The position numbers and the translations under genes were made by a program. A DNA stretch of 64,000 nt from Chlorokybus atmophyticus. Taxonomy: Eukaryota > Streptophyta > Chlorokybophyceae > Chlorokybales > Chlorokybaceae. The stretch is taken from contig RHPI01000446.1 of NCBI GenBank assembly GCA_009103225.1, forward strand, positions 87,038-151,037, in the 5' to 3' direction. Positions 22,258 to 34,551 of the stretch are shown here, piece by piece; the stretch's first letter is position 1; every line of letters begins with the position of its first letter. The notes beneath the pieces were generated by a model. It made no database searches. It worked only from the letters and a program-made list of their open reading frames with translations, and was not told where the DNA came from.

Positions 22258-24122
22258 GGTGTTTGTTGATGTTGTTGTTGGCTGCGATTATGTATGTATG
22301 CAACGTTGATTGTGAGCTGTGTTGGGGGGGCGCTCTTACTCAACATCTCTGCAGATATCCGTGTGTTGCTTGCAGAGTGTTGGTAATGCGCAGCCAAATT
22401 GTTGCAATATAAAGGCTGCCCATGCTTGTACTTCATTCAAGCCTTGTGTTCATCTTGTACATACTTTTGCAGTATGGTATAGAACTGGTGGTTGGTTGCT
22501 GCACGCAGCTCTATATGTAAACGAGTGACGCTCGAGAAGTTGACCGGATTGGTTGCTGCTAGAATTGGTTGCTTATGGCTAAGTTGCAGGCCTTGTACTG
22601 GCTCTTTCTTGTAGTCGCAGAAACATACCGTTTACAGGCTGTTGTGTACCAAAAATGGTATGCTAGATTAGTCGCATGCAAGGTGTGCAATACAATAGCA
22701 GCACAACATGCAGCAGTGGGCACATACCATGCTTACACTCACCACCGGGCTGCCTACTCTACCCAATATGCTAAGCCCCTGCCCTGTTAGTCAGACGCAT
22801 GCATGGTGTCCAGCAATGTTTTTGGGTGCGTGCGGTCCAAGTCGCCGTGCACAAACTCCTTTATCAGGTGAACTGCGTACAGTCATTGCAACGACCATTG
22901 TCAACTCAGCGTCTATGCCTGCGCCAGACAGGACTGTAGCATTCGCAACTGCAGTGATTCAAATCGTACTGATTCCTGTTCACCTACAAACCTGGTTGCA
23001 CCATGACAGAAAGGGCACGGGGAGCAGGCTGACTGGCAACACAGCTTGCCCGTCGGAAGGACGAGGTCGCCCAACCCCACCAGCAGCACCTAGCTGCCAG
23101 CAGTAACGCAGCAGCACTGCACACTGCGTGACGCAGTGTGCGGGAGAATACCACACTGCGAGGTGACGTTGGAGCAAGGGGCAGGGCAGAGAGGCGGGGC
23201 AGAGGGGCCCTGCCAGATCAGGAGCGACAGGGTTGCAGCGTCTGCAATGGCGGAGGAGGAGGAGGCGGAGGGAGGAGACGCGAGGAAGGGGACAGGGCAG
23301 GAAGGAAGGAGAGAGAGGGAGGGAGGAGGAGGGACATATTCACACACTGCATGCTGCTACTGCTGCGCCGCTACAGCCAGTGACTACCTTTGTTGACGCT
23401 GCTACACGTGTGTTGTACAGGTAAACAATGCACGTATTTAATGAGATGGCTAACCGGGTGTTAGTTTTAGTGCAGGTAGTGAAGTTGGTATTGGTGGTTT
23501 GAGAGTGGTAGGTGTCAATACCCCGGTGGTCGACATGTTATCCAAAAACGGTGCGAGCTGCATGCTGCGCATGTTGCTGTGGATTGCATGTGTTGTGAGC
23601 AGTCCTGCTGCGCATGTTATATATATAGAGTAGTTGCGAGATGCAAAACCTGATAGAGTGCACTAGGTAGGCAGCCATGCTAGCATGACGTTGTACATTT
23701 TCTCGTATTTTAGTTGTGTCACTTTAAGATGCTTATCATGTCCATTACGGCATCAGAGGGGATGCATCCCTGCAAACAAAACCTGGTGCTCAGCAAGCTA
23801 GCAAGAAATGCATCAACCTGCACATCCATCCATGCCCAGCATGTGCTACATTAGCATTGGTCTCATCCTCTGTGTCATGCGCCAACTACAAATGTTTTGC
23901 TAGCCTGTACATGGAGTCTAGCCTTGTGCCTTAAGATGTGCGCCAATCTACAAGTGCTTGTCTTCTGCCGACCTCGAATGTCCAGCATTGACTTCAAAAC
24001 AGCCATATAGCCTGGCTGACAGGCTGTCCAGTAAAGTGCTTACATCTCCTGCCATTGCCTCTCGCGCGATTGGGATACTCGCTATGGTTTGAATGTATTG
24101 CAGCAAAAACCAGGGGGAATCA
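22258..24122. other. Convergent intergenic region
   Basis: No supported gene. It has an 11-bp-arm palindrome at 23119-23141, a purine-rich block of about 100 bp at 23245-23335 (GGAGGA, GGAAGGAAGGAGAGAGAGGGAGGG), and an AT-rich 3' part with TTATATATATAG near 23619. Confidence 0.55.
23119..23141. repeat. Palindrome GCACACTGCGT-N-ACGCAGTGTGC
   Basis: Eleven bases on each side of a single central G are perfectly complementary. It may be a protein-binding dyad or a 3'-end hairpin for a transcript of the upstream gene. It is too far from the TMEM184 stop to be assigned. Confidence 0.6.
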
Positions 24123-27100
24123 TCAAACTGCTGTAGTTGACATAAACTTGCGCCGGTTCTCCACTCGTCGCTTGTTCTTCTTCTTATCCTTGTTCTCAAT
24201 GCCTTCCTTCCCATGCGCCATGGCCATGAAGCGTGCCCAGAGCGGGGCCGCAATCGTTGCGCCGCTGCCGGGCAAAGGCCTGTTGTCGTCGTGTCCTACC
24301 CACACAACGCATGACAGGTAAGGCGTGTAGCCAGCAAACCACGCATCACGGAAATCGTCGCTCGTGCCAGTTTTGCCTGCGGCTGTGCGGGACGCTGCAT
24401 TGTCACGCCAGCTGGCCACCGCAGCTTTGCCAGTTCCCTGCAAGAGTGGTGATAGTAAGGCTGAAGTCACAGCTGCGGTTAGCTGTCACAAAAGACTAAA
24501 ACAACATACCCGCTTGACGGCTTCCTTCAGCATGCTGTGAAGAATCTTGCAAGGTTCAGTTCGCACTGCGGTGTAGAAGGATGGTCGGTGCTTATATATT
24601 GTGTTGCCATGCCTGTCCTGTAGTTGCAATCAGAGTGTAAGCAGTTGCACCCAAAGTCAGTCACTTGCGATCACACGCCCCACAATGCAAAGCCAAGTGA
24701 TGACGACTGCAACTGTACCTTGATGCTGGTAACAAAGTGGGGCTTGGTGTATACACCTCCAGAAGCTATGGTGTTGTATGCGCAAGCAATCTCCATGGGC
24801 GTCACTTCGCATGCACCGAGCGCCAGCGACAGCGTTTCAGGCAGCTCTGATGTAACACCAAGTCTTCTGGCCATGGCAATCACCTGCCAGAGACCAAACC
24901 ATAAGCATCATGCACATTCTAAGCGGGCTGCTACTGCAGCTGTTACTCCATTGAGACCTTCATGCGCGTACTTACATTCGAGGGCCGAACCATAGATGCC
25001 AGCTTCACAGTGGGGATGTTGAGCGAAAACACCAGGGAGTCCTTCAGCGAGACTCGGCCCCGAAACGTCTGAGAGAAGTTTTGTGGCATATACTGATCAA
25101 TTGTGTCAAAAACAACGGGTTCATCGTCCAATTCTGTGATGCGGAACACACAATGAGTCAGTTACAAGATGCAAGGCGCTCTTTTATGGCGACCGACGAA
25201 TGCCTTGCAAGACTTAAAACTCACCTGTATCAGGCGTAGCAATGCCTAATGCAAGGGCAGCAAGATACACGAACGGTTTGAACGCACTGCCCGGTGAGCG
25301 CTGTGCAAGCACTGCTCTGTTGTACGGGCTGGAACTGTAGTCCCTGCCCCCAACCTGCAATGTTCACAGCATGTTGCGTTAAGGTACAACTCACAACGAT
25401 AGGTGTGATAGCTTTATGTTGGTATCTAGAGCTGGTGTCAGCAACTACACACCATGACACGAACTGCCCCTGTTGCCGGTTCCAGGGCTACCAGTGCTGC
25501 CTCTCCAGCAAAATTAGATCTGCTTCTGTCCTCAGCCAACAAACCTTCTGCATATTCCTGCAGCAGAAGTGCACAACGTCAAGCCCGTCACTCAAAATCA
25601 CACGTTTTTCCACTTGTCTCACCTGCAGCGACAAATCTACTGTCGTTTGGATCTTCAAGCCCCCGCCTGAACGCACGGCATCATCTCCACATAGATGCTT
25701 AAGCTGAGACCCAAACAATGCTCTTGTGACTGTTGTGTTCAGCACAAAGCGGCACAGTGAGTCAACCAAGCTTACCTGATACAGAACTTCGCCAACAAAA
25801 AAGGGAGCTCGATAGGGCGCAGCTCCAGGTGGAGCCATGAGCACGGAGCCGTGAGCTCGTGCTCCGGGGTTCATGGCTAGATTTAGAGACTCTGGCAAGC
25901 CCTGAGGCCAAAATGCAACCCGATGTAAAACCTCTTTGAGCCAATCAACCAGCAGCATGCGCACAAAAGACAATGTGCTTACTGCAAGGTCCTCGTTGTC
26001 GGCTTCTTTTTCTGTTATGTACCCGGATTGCACCATGCTTTGCAGCACACCATGTCTGGCCTGTAGTGCACCCTGCTCCAACAGTACATGTCATACACAT
26101 ACACAAGTTGCGCGCTACACACTAGTCAGCTAAGAAACAATACACAGAACTATCTCAAGTCCAGTATACGCATGGGTGAGCAGTTGACAAACATCATTCC
26201 CATCTGCAAAACCATGTATGATTGTTTGCACGCAGGTGCATGCTTGCAAATGAACCTCAAAAACTTGCACAACTGACCTGCGGGTTTCTGAAAGGCGACA
26301 GCAGCTCTGGTGCGGGCAACAAGCCTGCAAGCATAGCTGATTCACCAAGAGTGAGCTGCGACGGCTTCTTCTTGAAGTACCCCGAGGCTGCTCCAGCTAT
26401 CCCCGTGATCCCGTGTCCCCAATACACATTATTCAGGTACATCTCCAGAATCTACATAAATGACTGCGCTAACAGATGTTCCAAGTGTGGTGACAGTCGT
26501 GACACAAAGCACAAGTTGCTTTGTGACTCATGCCAGTATCAGAAAGCATTGCGAGCATGCACAAGAGTGGATATATATACAAAGGTGTGACAGAATACTA
26601 CTGACCTGCGGCTTTTTCATACGCTGCTCTAGTCCAATGGCAAGGACGACCTCAACAAGCTTGCGAGATATTGTGCGATCATGACTCAACAGCATGTTCT
26701 TCACCAGCTGCTGAGTGACCGTCGAGCCTCCACCCTGCACTGCAACGCATTTGGCCCAACACCACAAGCAGGTTTTCTGACTCCGACGGATAAAACCCAA
26801 ATTTTACCTGGCGACCTGCGCTGATGACTGCTCGTGCCAAGCCTCTAATGTCAACACCTTTGTGCGACCAGAATCTCCTGTCCTCACTCGCAACAATTGC
26901 TTGCCAGATGCTGTCCGCACAATCTGTAATAGCAACCTGAAAAGCAGTTTCCAAGGTCATCGCACAAATGTTACATACGCAACACTTAGTTGTTGGGCAG
27001 CACCTCCACAGTGATGCACGCACTCACAGTCACAACACTTGCAACAAGTCGTGATAGTGCATACATATTGTGAGGTAATGGTGGCCACCACTTCGCCCTT

Positions 27101-27703
27101 GCAGTCATAAATGATGGTGGGTTCTGCGCCTGGTGGCTCAGGCGGCAGACCATTCGGCCTATCTCCCAGAAGCTCCTTCCATCTCTTCACCATGCCCGGT
27201 TTCACACTGCTGCTGAACTTCAGTGCGTCACGCACAGCCAGTGATGCAGCTGCTGCAAACCCAGCTAACGCATACGTCTTCGGGTCTAACAAAACCCTGC
27301 CACAGATGCATGCAGTGAGATATGCACTGTTCAATCCTCAAGTGGTAGTTATGTGAGCCACCCTGTATGCATAACTCATGCTGTGCACAGTCAACATTAC
27401 AGTGACATGCACATGTACATACCTTCTTAGCCTTGGTGCTGCTGCCTCCAAGACCGCGCGTGTTTGCGTGCGTCGTTGGCTACGGTGCGTAACAAGCACA
27501 GCCGATGACGAAGTGCAGCACTCAGAATGGGACAACAGCGAGCGTTCACGTCGCTCACCCACTTCAGAAAGCGCAACTGCTGCTTCCGACAAACTGATAG
27601 TACTAGTCTGGGCACTGATAAGACAGTCCGCACTGGGCAAAGAGCCTGTCAACCATGCCAAGCGCCCAGCCCCCTTTGATGTGGATGTTAATGCCATTGG
27701 CAT
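24123..27703 (-). CDS. PBP: Bifunctional class A penicillin-binding protein, probably plastid-targeted
   Basis: Fourteen exons fit in phase: 27703-27423, 27296-27066, 26936-26808, 26734-26606, 26451-26278, 26072-25983, 25901-25776, 25703-25623, 25557-25453, 25354-25225, 25133-24976, 24883-24719, 24617-24510 and 24437-24123. The first exon is a Ser/Thr/Ala/Arg-rich chloroplast transit-like peptide of about 93 residues. A hydrophobic anchor follows ([14 protein letters not shown]). The glycosyltransferase domain has [14 protein letters not shown] (catalytic Glu), [24 protein letters not shown] and [11 protein letters not shown]. The transpeptidase domain has [10 protein letters not shown] (SxxK serine), FSLNIP (SxN) and [15 protein letters not shown] (KTG). 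The enzyme polymerises and cross-links peptidoglycan, and in mosses and some algae it acts in plastid division. All motifs are intact. The Lys/Arg-rich tail after the transpeptidase domain is unusual. Confidence 0.93.
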
Positions 27704-27749
27704 GGCCGGCTAGCAGCAAGCTAATCAGCTGACCAGCTAGCTCCCTGTC

Positions 27750-28076
27750 TTATTGCCTGTTCTGTCCAGCTGCCATCTTGTCCTCTGGCCTCACCAGGTT
27801 CTCTTTGTTTCCATCAGCGGCACTGTTGCTCGGAGAGCGCTGCGCTTGTGAGGAGGAAGCCAGGCTCTCTATGACCTCGGAGAAGTTGGGGTCAAGGCTG
27901 CAGACGTAGTCCGCATGCACGATGGAGTTGCGTCTCAATCGTTGACTGACCTGCACTTGTGCATGCAAGAAGCGTCAGCAAGCATCTTAATCAAGTAACC
28001 ATGCTTGCATCCCCAACAACCAAACCACACTTGCCTGCAACACTCCACAAGGCTCCGCTTGCTGCCTGTCCGACAT
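27750..28076 (-). CDS. Small 80-residue protein with KEN motif
   Basis: Exon 1 is 28076-28035 (MSDRQQAEPCGVLQ). Exon 2 is 27950-27750, ending TAA. The intron has a textbook GC donor, CAG|GCAAGT, and both sides are in phase 0. The product includes a basic QRLRRNS patch, HADYVCSLDPNFSEVIESL, which looks helical, and a GNKENLV sequence matching the KEN-box degron of APC/C substrates. I do not recognise the family. Its stop codon lies only 46 bp before the PBP start codon on the same strand, with no ATG between, so it may be the first cistron of a shared message or an upstream regulatory ORF. Confidence 0.5.
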
Positions 28077-28643
28077 GAGTCCACGAGACGAAGCGCTCAA
28101 CAGCAACAACAAGAAAAATAATCCATGCACATCCCACGACACGCCAGCTTCACCACCTCGCCCACGCCGCCAACGACAGCGCCAACACTACCGCCGCCGC
28201 CGCCGCAACTGCTTGCCGAAATCCCGCCCAAATCTAAATTTGATTCACTGCTTCAGTGGCTGAGTGAATCAGTGCGATCACACTTCCTTGCTGGCGCAAT
28301 GAACTAATCAGTGAGCTGATCAGTGAACTACTTTGCACACTCGCTGCTTGGCGCCAAACAGCAGCATTGGCGGTGTGGCCAGCGGCGGCGGCATTGCTGT
28401 GGGCGGCGGTAGGGGCGGCGGCTGGGAGATCTGTTGTCCGGTCGGTGACCGATGGTGAGAGGAGGCATGAGAAGTGCTTGATTGCTGGTCAGAGCGGCTG
28501 TTGTAGGAGGGGTCAGCTGTGCTGGGACCAGCAGCAGCTGCTGCTGCCGTTGGTTGCGGCAAGGGCGCCTCGTGGGTGGTTGCTTGCAACTTAGTGGGTG
28601 AAGCATGATGGTATGATGCTGTTTTGGGCATGCGGGGCTGTTC
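28077..28643. promoter_or_regulatory. Divergent promoter, KEN-motif ORF/PBP versus glycosyltransferase
   Basis: This 567-bp region contains a GCC run (about 28190-28205) and, around 28240-28335, clustered TGATTCACT / AGTGAATCA (inverted, 13-base spacer), ATCAGTGAGCTGATCAGTG and GTGAACTA elements. The same GATTCACTG and GTGAACTA words recur in the divergent promoter at 48185-48471. Confidence 0.4.
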
Positions 28644-31600
28644 ATGTGGCCAGTTCAAGGCGGCGGCGGCAGCAGCAGCAGCCGGCGTCCTGGGCAGCAG
28701 GGCCGTCCAGCTGCTGCTTCTGCTGCGCATTCCGTCATCGCTGCGTCGCTGTCGCACCTCAGGATACTGCTGGTATGCACTGTCATGCTCGCTGGCCTGA
28801 TCTTGGGCTACTACATCCGCCTGCACGTTGAGCTCCGTGTCGGCGTCTCCTCTGCCTCTGGAGGAAGGGTCCCTGGGCACTTCTCCCCTGGTGACAGTGA
28901 TGACGACACCATCCCCTCAGACTCTTGGCTGCTCTCGGAACCAGATCATCGCAAGAAAGGAAGCAGGTAAATTTCAACAGTTGTGAGCGGCTGCCAGTAT
29001 GTGCGCAAGGATCCAAGCACAGCCGCTCATATGGATAGTATTTAGGCCACACAAGAACGCACGAGGACAACCTGGTTGTTGCATGCTGATTGTGGCAGGC
29101 TGAAGCATGCCACATGGTACACATTTCTTGCTTAAGCGAACGGTATTTGCCAATTATGCACAATCAATGGTCACAACGAGTTGTTGCGAAGCTAGGTCCA
29201 TTAAAGTCGTGCTTACTGTGTGGCTATGCCTGCCCTTGCAAAGCCGCACGCTGCATTTGTATATCAATGTAGCAATGCAGCAGAGTCACGTATGGCAAGT
29301 TTGTGCAGCTCATTACTCCACCAGCCGCTGCAATTCATCAGCTTATTGGCTGTCACAGTGTGCCTGTTGAGGACTGCTGATACCGCTGGCCGCTGATACC
29401 TTGTCTTGCAAAGGAGCAAAGCAGGTGATGGGACCGACATTCCAGCAAACGCAAGCAAGCAGTCAGGCCTGCGGCAGCTGCAATACACGAAATCGGGTTT
29501 GATAGTGCCACCGCATTTGGCTGACATCCTGGCAAGGAAAGAGGTGCTCCCATCTCGAAACAAGGAGCCTTCAGACATTGCGCAGCTGTCCTTGGAGCAG
29601 CGTGCAACATCACCGTCGATGTGCGGCAACTGGCAGGTTCTCATATTGCTCAACTGCAGCAGGCATAGGTCATCGTGAGATGTTACTTACAAGACGCTTT
29701 GTCACAGCACAAGTATGCCAGGTGGCATAAAAGGGCCATGGCAAGCTTGTCGAACCCAAAAGCTGCAGCAAAGACACGATTTGTGGTGTTTCGCTGCCGC
29801 CAGGTTGGTGAAGTGAACGAGCAATGCGGTGGCCTCGCGGACCGTTTCACAGGAATGGTATTTGGCATTTTGATAGCCAGTGCAGCTGCCAACACTGCTG
29901 CTTAGTCAACATCAGCTGACGTTTTATTTTGTTCATGCAGGTGTCTGCATTTCTTTTTGCGCTGCTGACTGACCGAGTGTTCCTGATAGACTGGCCAGGC
30001 TATGAAAACGCCTTCAACTCTCCCTATGCCAATCTTACATACGTACCTGAGATCCTTGGACAACCTTCGCGTGACAAGCTGTTGCCTGTCATGCCGTGGG
30101 TACGTGCGTGCACATCATGTTGTTGAACACCACAACACTTCACAACAAGCAAGGTTAGTTCAATCAACCTTTTGATTGCAGGTGCCATTGCATCCGCGCT
30201 GGGGTGTAAATGTGACGGGCCTGCTGAACGGGGATGTTGGCATGTACAACTGGCATGATTGCGAGGTTCGACGGCGTTTTGACAATTGCGGTGGAGCCTT
30301 TGCAGGGCATCTGGGTCATCTCAACAGCTACTTTCAGGAAAAGGTCAGCCTGATCTACATGGCGTGCGTGCAGATTGTGTCGACCGCTGCAGCGCAGTGC
30401 ACACCTTCCTCGCACAGATGCTTTCAAGCTGCTTGCCATCACGCTGGTCACATGCACAGTGATGGTTGTTTGTTGTTAGTTAGCAAGCATTCACACGCAC
30501 ACGGGTGGCAAGGTCGTTGAGGTGTCCTCGCACAAATTCTTCACCTGTTAGGTGGTGGTCATCAACTTCAACCGAGGCGTTGTAAGCATGGCTTTTCGAG
30601 AAACTGGACCTCAGATGCGGCTGCAAGCAATGGGACTGCATCCTGACACCGCCTTTGGTTGCCTGCTTCATTTCATCATGCGGTAAGCTCGATAGTCGTG
30701 TCATGGCTATCCATAACAGGCGGGACTGCCAAGGTAGCTAGCAATAACTCCTCCATCTGCCAACAGGCCAAGCAGTACCGTGCACAGCTTGTTTGCGCGC
30801 TACAGTCAGGTGCTGGATGACCCGACAGTGTTCAGTGTGGGCATTCACATTCGCACGGGGGACAGCTCCTTCCAGAAGAACGCCAATCTTACTGTCCTTG
30901 ACCATGACGAGTATGGCACGCAGTTTCAGGAGTACTTTGAGACCGCTCAGGTGGGCTCTGTGTATGTGTACAGAAGGCTTCAAGGCATAGAGCAACGTGT
31001 GTGCGTGTAAGCGCGTGTGCATATGCGTGTGTATCTTCCATGATACACACAGCACTTCACATACCCTATACACGGATGGGAATGAAATGGGTTTACGCTG
31101 GTCCTGTCCTGGTGTGCTGCGCTCATGGTTGTTATTGTGTCAGGTGCTTGCGGACTACCATGCGCAGCCTGGACAGCGGGTCGTATGGTATGTCATGAGC
31201 GACAACAAAGCACTGAAGGATGACGCACGCAGACGCTACACATCCAGGATGCTGACAACAGACATTGAAGCAGCGCACATTGACAGAGAGATTTGGGAGA
31301 AGGCTGCCAGGGAGGGGAAAAAGAAGGATCCCAATCGGTCCTTACAGGTGCAGTAACATACACAGCATGCGGGCTTCGCATTGTTGGTGTGTTGAGTGAC
31401 AGTCACACTGTCAAGTATGCGCAGCTGCCTGGTTAAGACTTGGCATGCACTGGTCTTGTGTTGTCGTGATCAGAATAGTCTTTTGATATGTGCTGATCAT
31501 TGACTTGCTGTTCATTGACTAATCATGGGTAAGCAGGAGTCGCTTGGGGAGTGGTGGCTGTTGAGCAAATGCAAGTACTTTGTGCTGAAGAGGACAAGCG

Positions 31601-31719
31601 GGTTCTCGCGCACCGCGTTGGCATACTCGCTGCGGCCAGAGGTTGCGGCCTATCCTGGCACAGGGCCGTTCTACTTCATGCGGACTATCGAGCTCGCCGA
31701 ACTAGGTGCCGGTTTGTAA
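28644..31719 (+). CDS. Type II membrane glycosyltransferase, fucosyltransferase-like
   Basis: Nine exons (28644-28966, 29414-29636, 29708-29857, 29941-30099, 30182-30343, 30552-30682, 30767-30950, 31144-31347, 31537-31719) give 572 residues. A short cytoplasmic Ser/Gly/Ala-rich tail, one membrane anchor (ILLVCTVMLAGLILGYYI) and a lumenal stem precede the catalytic part, the standard Golgi layout. The catalytic part has CGGLADRFTGM followed by SAFLFALLTDRVFLIDW, then VGIHIRTGD, YVMSDNKALKDDA and a C-terminal TSGFSRTALAYS. This order (N-terminal GL.DR loop, H-x-R donor-site motif, SDN, SGFSR) is that of GDP-fucose-using GT-B enzymes such as NodZ/FUT8/plant FUT relatives. The exact acceptor cannot be told. 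All introns are GT-AG. The start is the first ATG ahead of the anchor. Confidence 0.78.
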
Positions 31720-32548
31720 ATATGTTTTGTTAGGTTGTTGGGTGCTTGCGTTGTCGGGTTGTGTTCTGTGACACTGTGCGCTGTTGCATACAAGTAGTGG
31801 TTACTTAGAGCCCGTTGCTACCTGTTTTTTTTGAACTGACACCGGTTGAGCTGTATAAACCACTCAGTAGTGGCATAGCTTGCAGCAGTTTGTACATGTA
31901 CACGGGTGTCTGCACAGACATGCATGTGTTCTTGTTTGTGGCCAGCGCACTGGTGTTCAGGTGCACTGCAAGGGTGATACATCGCATGTTGACGCACATA
32001 GGGTTTAGCAATGAAAGGACAAGCAGACGATAGCAGCAGCAATCAAGTAGGAAACCAGCAGCACAAAGCACATACAAATACATTACACACACGCACAAGT
32101 GAACGCAGACACACGTATCTCACGCCTCCACAATACATGCATTGCGTGACGCAATACACTGCGCGATCACTTGTAGACACACGCACGTGAAAGCACACAC
32201 ATGCAGCAATGCCACAGTGGCATCACATCGGTGAAGAAAACTCCAAGCATAGGTTAACAACGAGGAAGAATACATGCGCACACAATCAGTGTTAGCGTCA
32301 GCATTTATGGATACCAATAAGCATGTGTGGCTGAGTACCCAGCACACACTTTATCTTTTCCTTCTCATTACACTCTACACTCATGGCTACCAAACAGCTG
32401 TGCGTATGCAACGCATCTCACACTTCAATTGCAAAATCAACTACAAGGACACACCACACACGCGCATGCATGCACGCCACTGCATCAGACTCGACCACGC
32501 ACGAACATTCAACACTCCGCATCTCAACCGGCGGCAGCGGCGGCGGCG
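31720..32548. other. Intergenic, head-to-tail between the glycosyltransferase and MED31
   Basis: CA/TG-rich DNA, including ACACACGCACAAG near 32085-32110. There is a GCGGCA/GGCGGC run just before the MED31 start. I see no further gene. Confidence 0.5.
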
Positions 32549-33614
32549 ATGGAGAGCGCTCACCCCGTCAAACAGGAAGACGTTGACCCCGCCCCTGCCC
32601 CTGCCCCGGCGGAGGAGGCGGTGGCAATGGAGGATGATCAGGTCAAGGAGGAGACAAATGAGGAGCCGTCATATGCCTCAGCGCCCGCCGCCTCCAAGCC
32701 GCAAAAGAGGAAGCGGAAGGGAAGGAGGAGAGGAGGCGGGGATGAAGAGGGGAGCGCAGGGGGGCGGGAGAGGTTCTTGCTTGAGCTGGAGTTTGTGCAG
32801 TCTTTGGCCAACCCAAACTACGTTCACTGTAAGCATTGAGAGAAAGCACATGATAACGCGCTACGAATACTACACTTGTCAATCTGTTGTTATCGTCTTG
32901 GACACAAATCCAGTGCAGTGTCTCCCTTTGGATTTAATGAGAATATAAGCAGTGACGTTAAAGTTTTCAAGGCTGTCTATTGTGCTGTGTGGTTGCTTGG
33001 GTTTCTGGTGCGCTGTTATTTTATTGGCAACAAGAGACTGAAGCAAACATTTTACCAGCAGTGTATGGAGTCTGTAACCACAACAACAGCAATAACAACG
33101 ACGCTAACTGCTATGTGTATGTGACTGCAGATTTGGCGCAGCACAGGTACTTTGACAACCCCACATTTGTCAAGTACCTCAAGTATCTGCGGTACTGGAA
33201 ACGCCCAGAGTACTCCAGATTCTTAGTGTAAGCTTTTACCATGCATGTGCATGGTCGTTATTTTACTCGCTCGCTACCATACCGCATTGCAGTGATGTCA
33301 AGGTTTTACTTGGCATGCTCAAATTAGAGAGGTAAACAACATGTGTGCGCAGCTTCCCCCACTCTTTGTACTTCCTGGACTTACTACAAACCGAAGCGTT
33401 CCGCACCGCAATGGCGTACCCACACAACAAGGTGATTGCTACGACACGCACAAGTCTTCTTTTTTATGTAACTTGACAGTGATACTTGTGTACCTTGCAG
33501 GAGTTTGTACACAAGCAGCAGTTTTATTTCTGGCAGCACTACCGAGCTAATCGCATGAAGGCGCTGCGACCGCCAGAAGAGCAGACAGCCGCCACAGCGA
33601 GCACTGTCCAATGA
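32549..33614 (+). CDS. MED31: Mediator complex subunit 31 (SOH1)
   Basis: Exons 32549-32828, 33131-33227, 33353-33431 and 33501-33614 give 189 residues. MED31 is a small middle-module subunit of the nuclear Mediator that links activators to RNA polymerase II. The conserved core is unmistakable: RERFLLELEFVQSLANPNYVHYLAQHRYF, FVKYLKYLRYWKRPEYSRFL, FPHSLYFLDLLQ and HKQQFYFWQHYR. The N-terminal extension of about 70 residues is acidic, then very basic (KPQKRKRKGRRRGGG), longer than in most families. A 39-base segment at 33293-33331 is flanked by good splice sites and keeps the frame, so it may be an optional exon. An AATAAA lies at 33675-33680, about 60 bp past the stop. Confidence 0.93.
33293..33331 (+). 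other. Candidate 39-base cassette exon in MED31
   Basis: The segment between TTGCAG and GTAAAC would insert 13 residues (about DVKVLLGMLKLE plus a junction change) between RFLV and FPHSLYF, exactly where MED31 proteins have no insertion. Phase is 2 on both sides, so inclusion or skipping both leave the frame intact. Confidence 0.4.
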
Positions 33615-34551
33615 CGATGTTGTTGATGATGGAAATGGCATGTACTATAATGTGCACAACAAATATTCTTGCACAATAAAAGGCACATTGTCTTTTGAAG
33701 GTGCACTTGCTTCATGCTGTGTGTGAAGACAGCGCCGGTTGTGACTGAGGCTGATGCTGTACTGGCCGCAGCAGCCTTGTTGCAAGCTCATTAGCACATG
33801 GCACAGTTATGTAGTCTATGACTAGCACACAAGGGTGTGAACAATGCGTAATGCAATGCGCACACGCATGGACAGCACACAAGCTTAACGACTGTGAGGC
33901 ATTGAGTGCATGCTGCTATTGCTTGAAACTTCTGTACAACATACTGCCCATTCTTGCATGTGATGCGAAATCCCCTTTGCATCTCTTGTATACAAAAACA
34001 CAAGGACACATAATTGCACCACAGGGCTAACCAACCCTGGTTGGGTCTAGCTACTATTTCACTACTTAGACCACTACCACTACACCATCCCGTCAGTCAG
34101 TCATGCATCCATTGCAGCAATTGTCCGTGCCATCATATGGTTACGAGCGTGTGTACAGCATGCTGCATGCCCTGCACATGGACAGTGCGCGACAACACAA
34201 AGCCCTTGCAACCTCCATTCCATCTAGCAGAGCGCCGTGCACACTCATGGCGGGATAGTGCTTGTCTTGGTTATGCATGCCTTGGGTGTGTCTAACCTAC
34301 GGGTTGTGCCAACCGCGTGTGCGCGAATGCATGCCAGTGTGATACACCACTCCTGTTGTTTTTGCCTACACGGCCAAACGTTCCTGATTCATATGGACTA
34401 CCTGCACATGCATATTATGTACAGTCTTATACAGTCAAAGCTACACACTATACACGGCCCTGTAATAGAGTCACTAGCGGGAATGTACATACACACAACA
34501 CTGATATACACGGCTGATAAGCACGTACCCTTTCGTGCACCCATGCGCGCA
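33615..34551. other. Convergent intergenic region between MED31 and the F-box gene
   Basis: Nothing gene-like is visible. The sequence is of mixed composition with scattered GCATGC words. Confidence 0.5.
33675..33680 (+). promoter_or_regulatory. AATAAA, possible poly(A) signal of MED31
   Basis: It sits 61 bp after the MED31 stop codon in an AT-rich stretch, a usual distance for a cleavage signal. Green algae often use other signals, so this is tentative. Confidence 0.35.

Noticed and set aside
23136-23396. Glu/Gly-rich plus-strand frames in the purine-rich block
   Set aside because: Composition is explained by GGA/GAG repeats. There are no splice sites or family signal.
9153-27703. Bacterial contamination, because MetH and PBP are best known from bacteria
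   Set aside because: Both genes are full of short phase-consistent introns and, for PBP, carry a transit peptide. They are embedded among typical eukaryotic genes.
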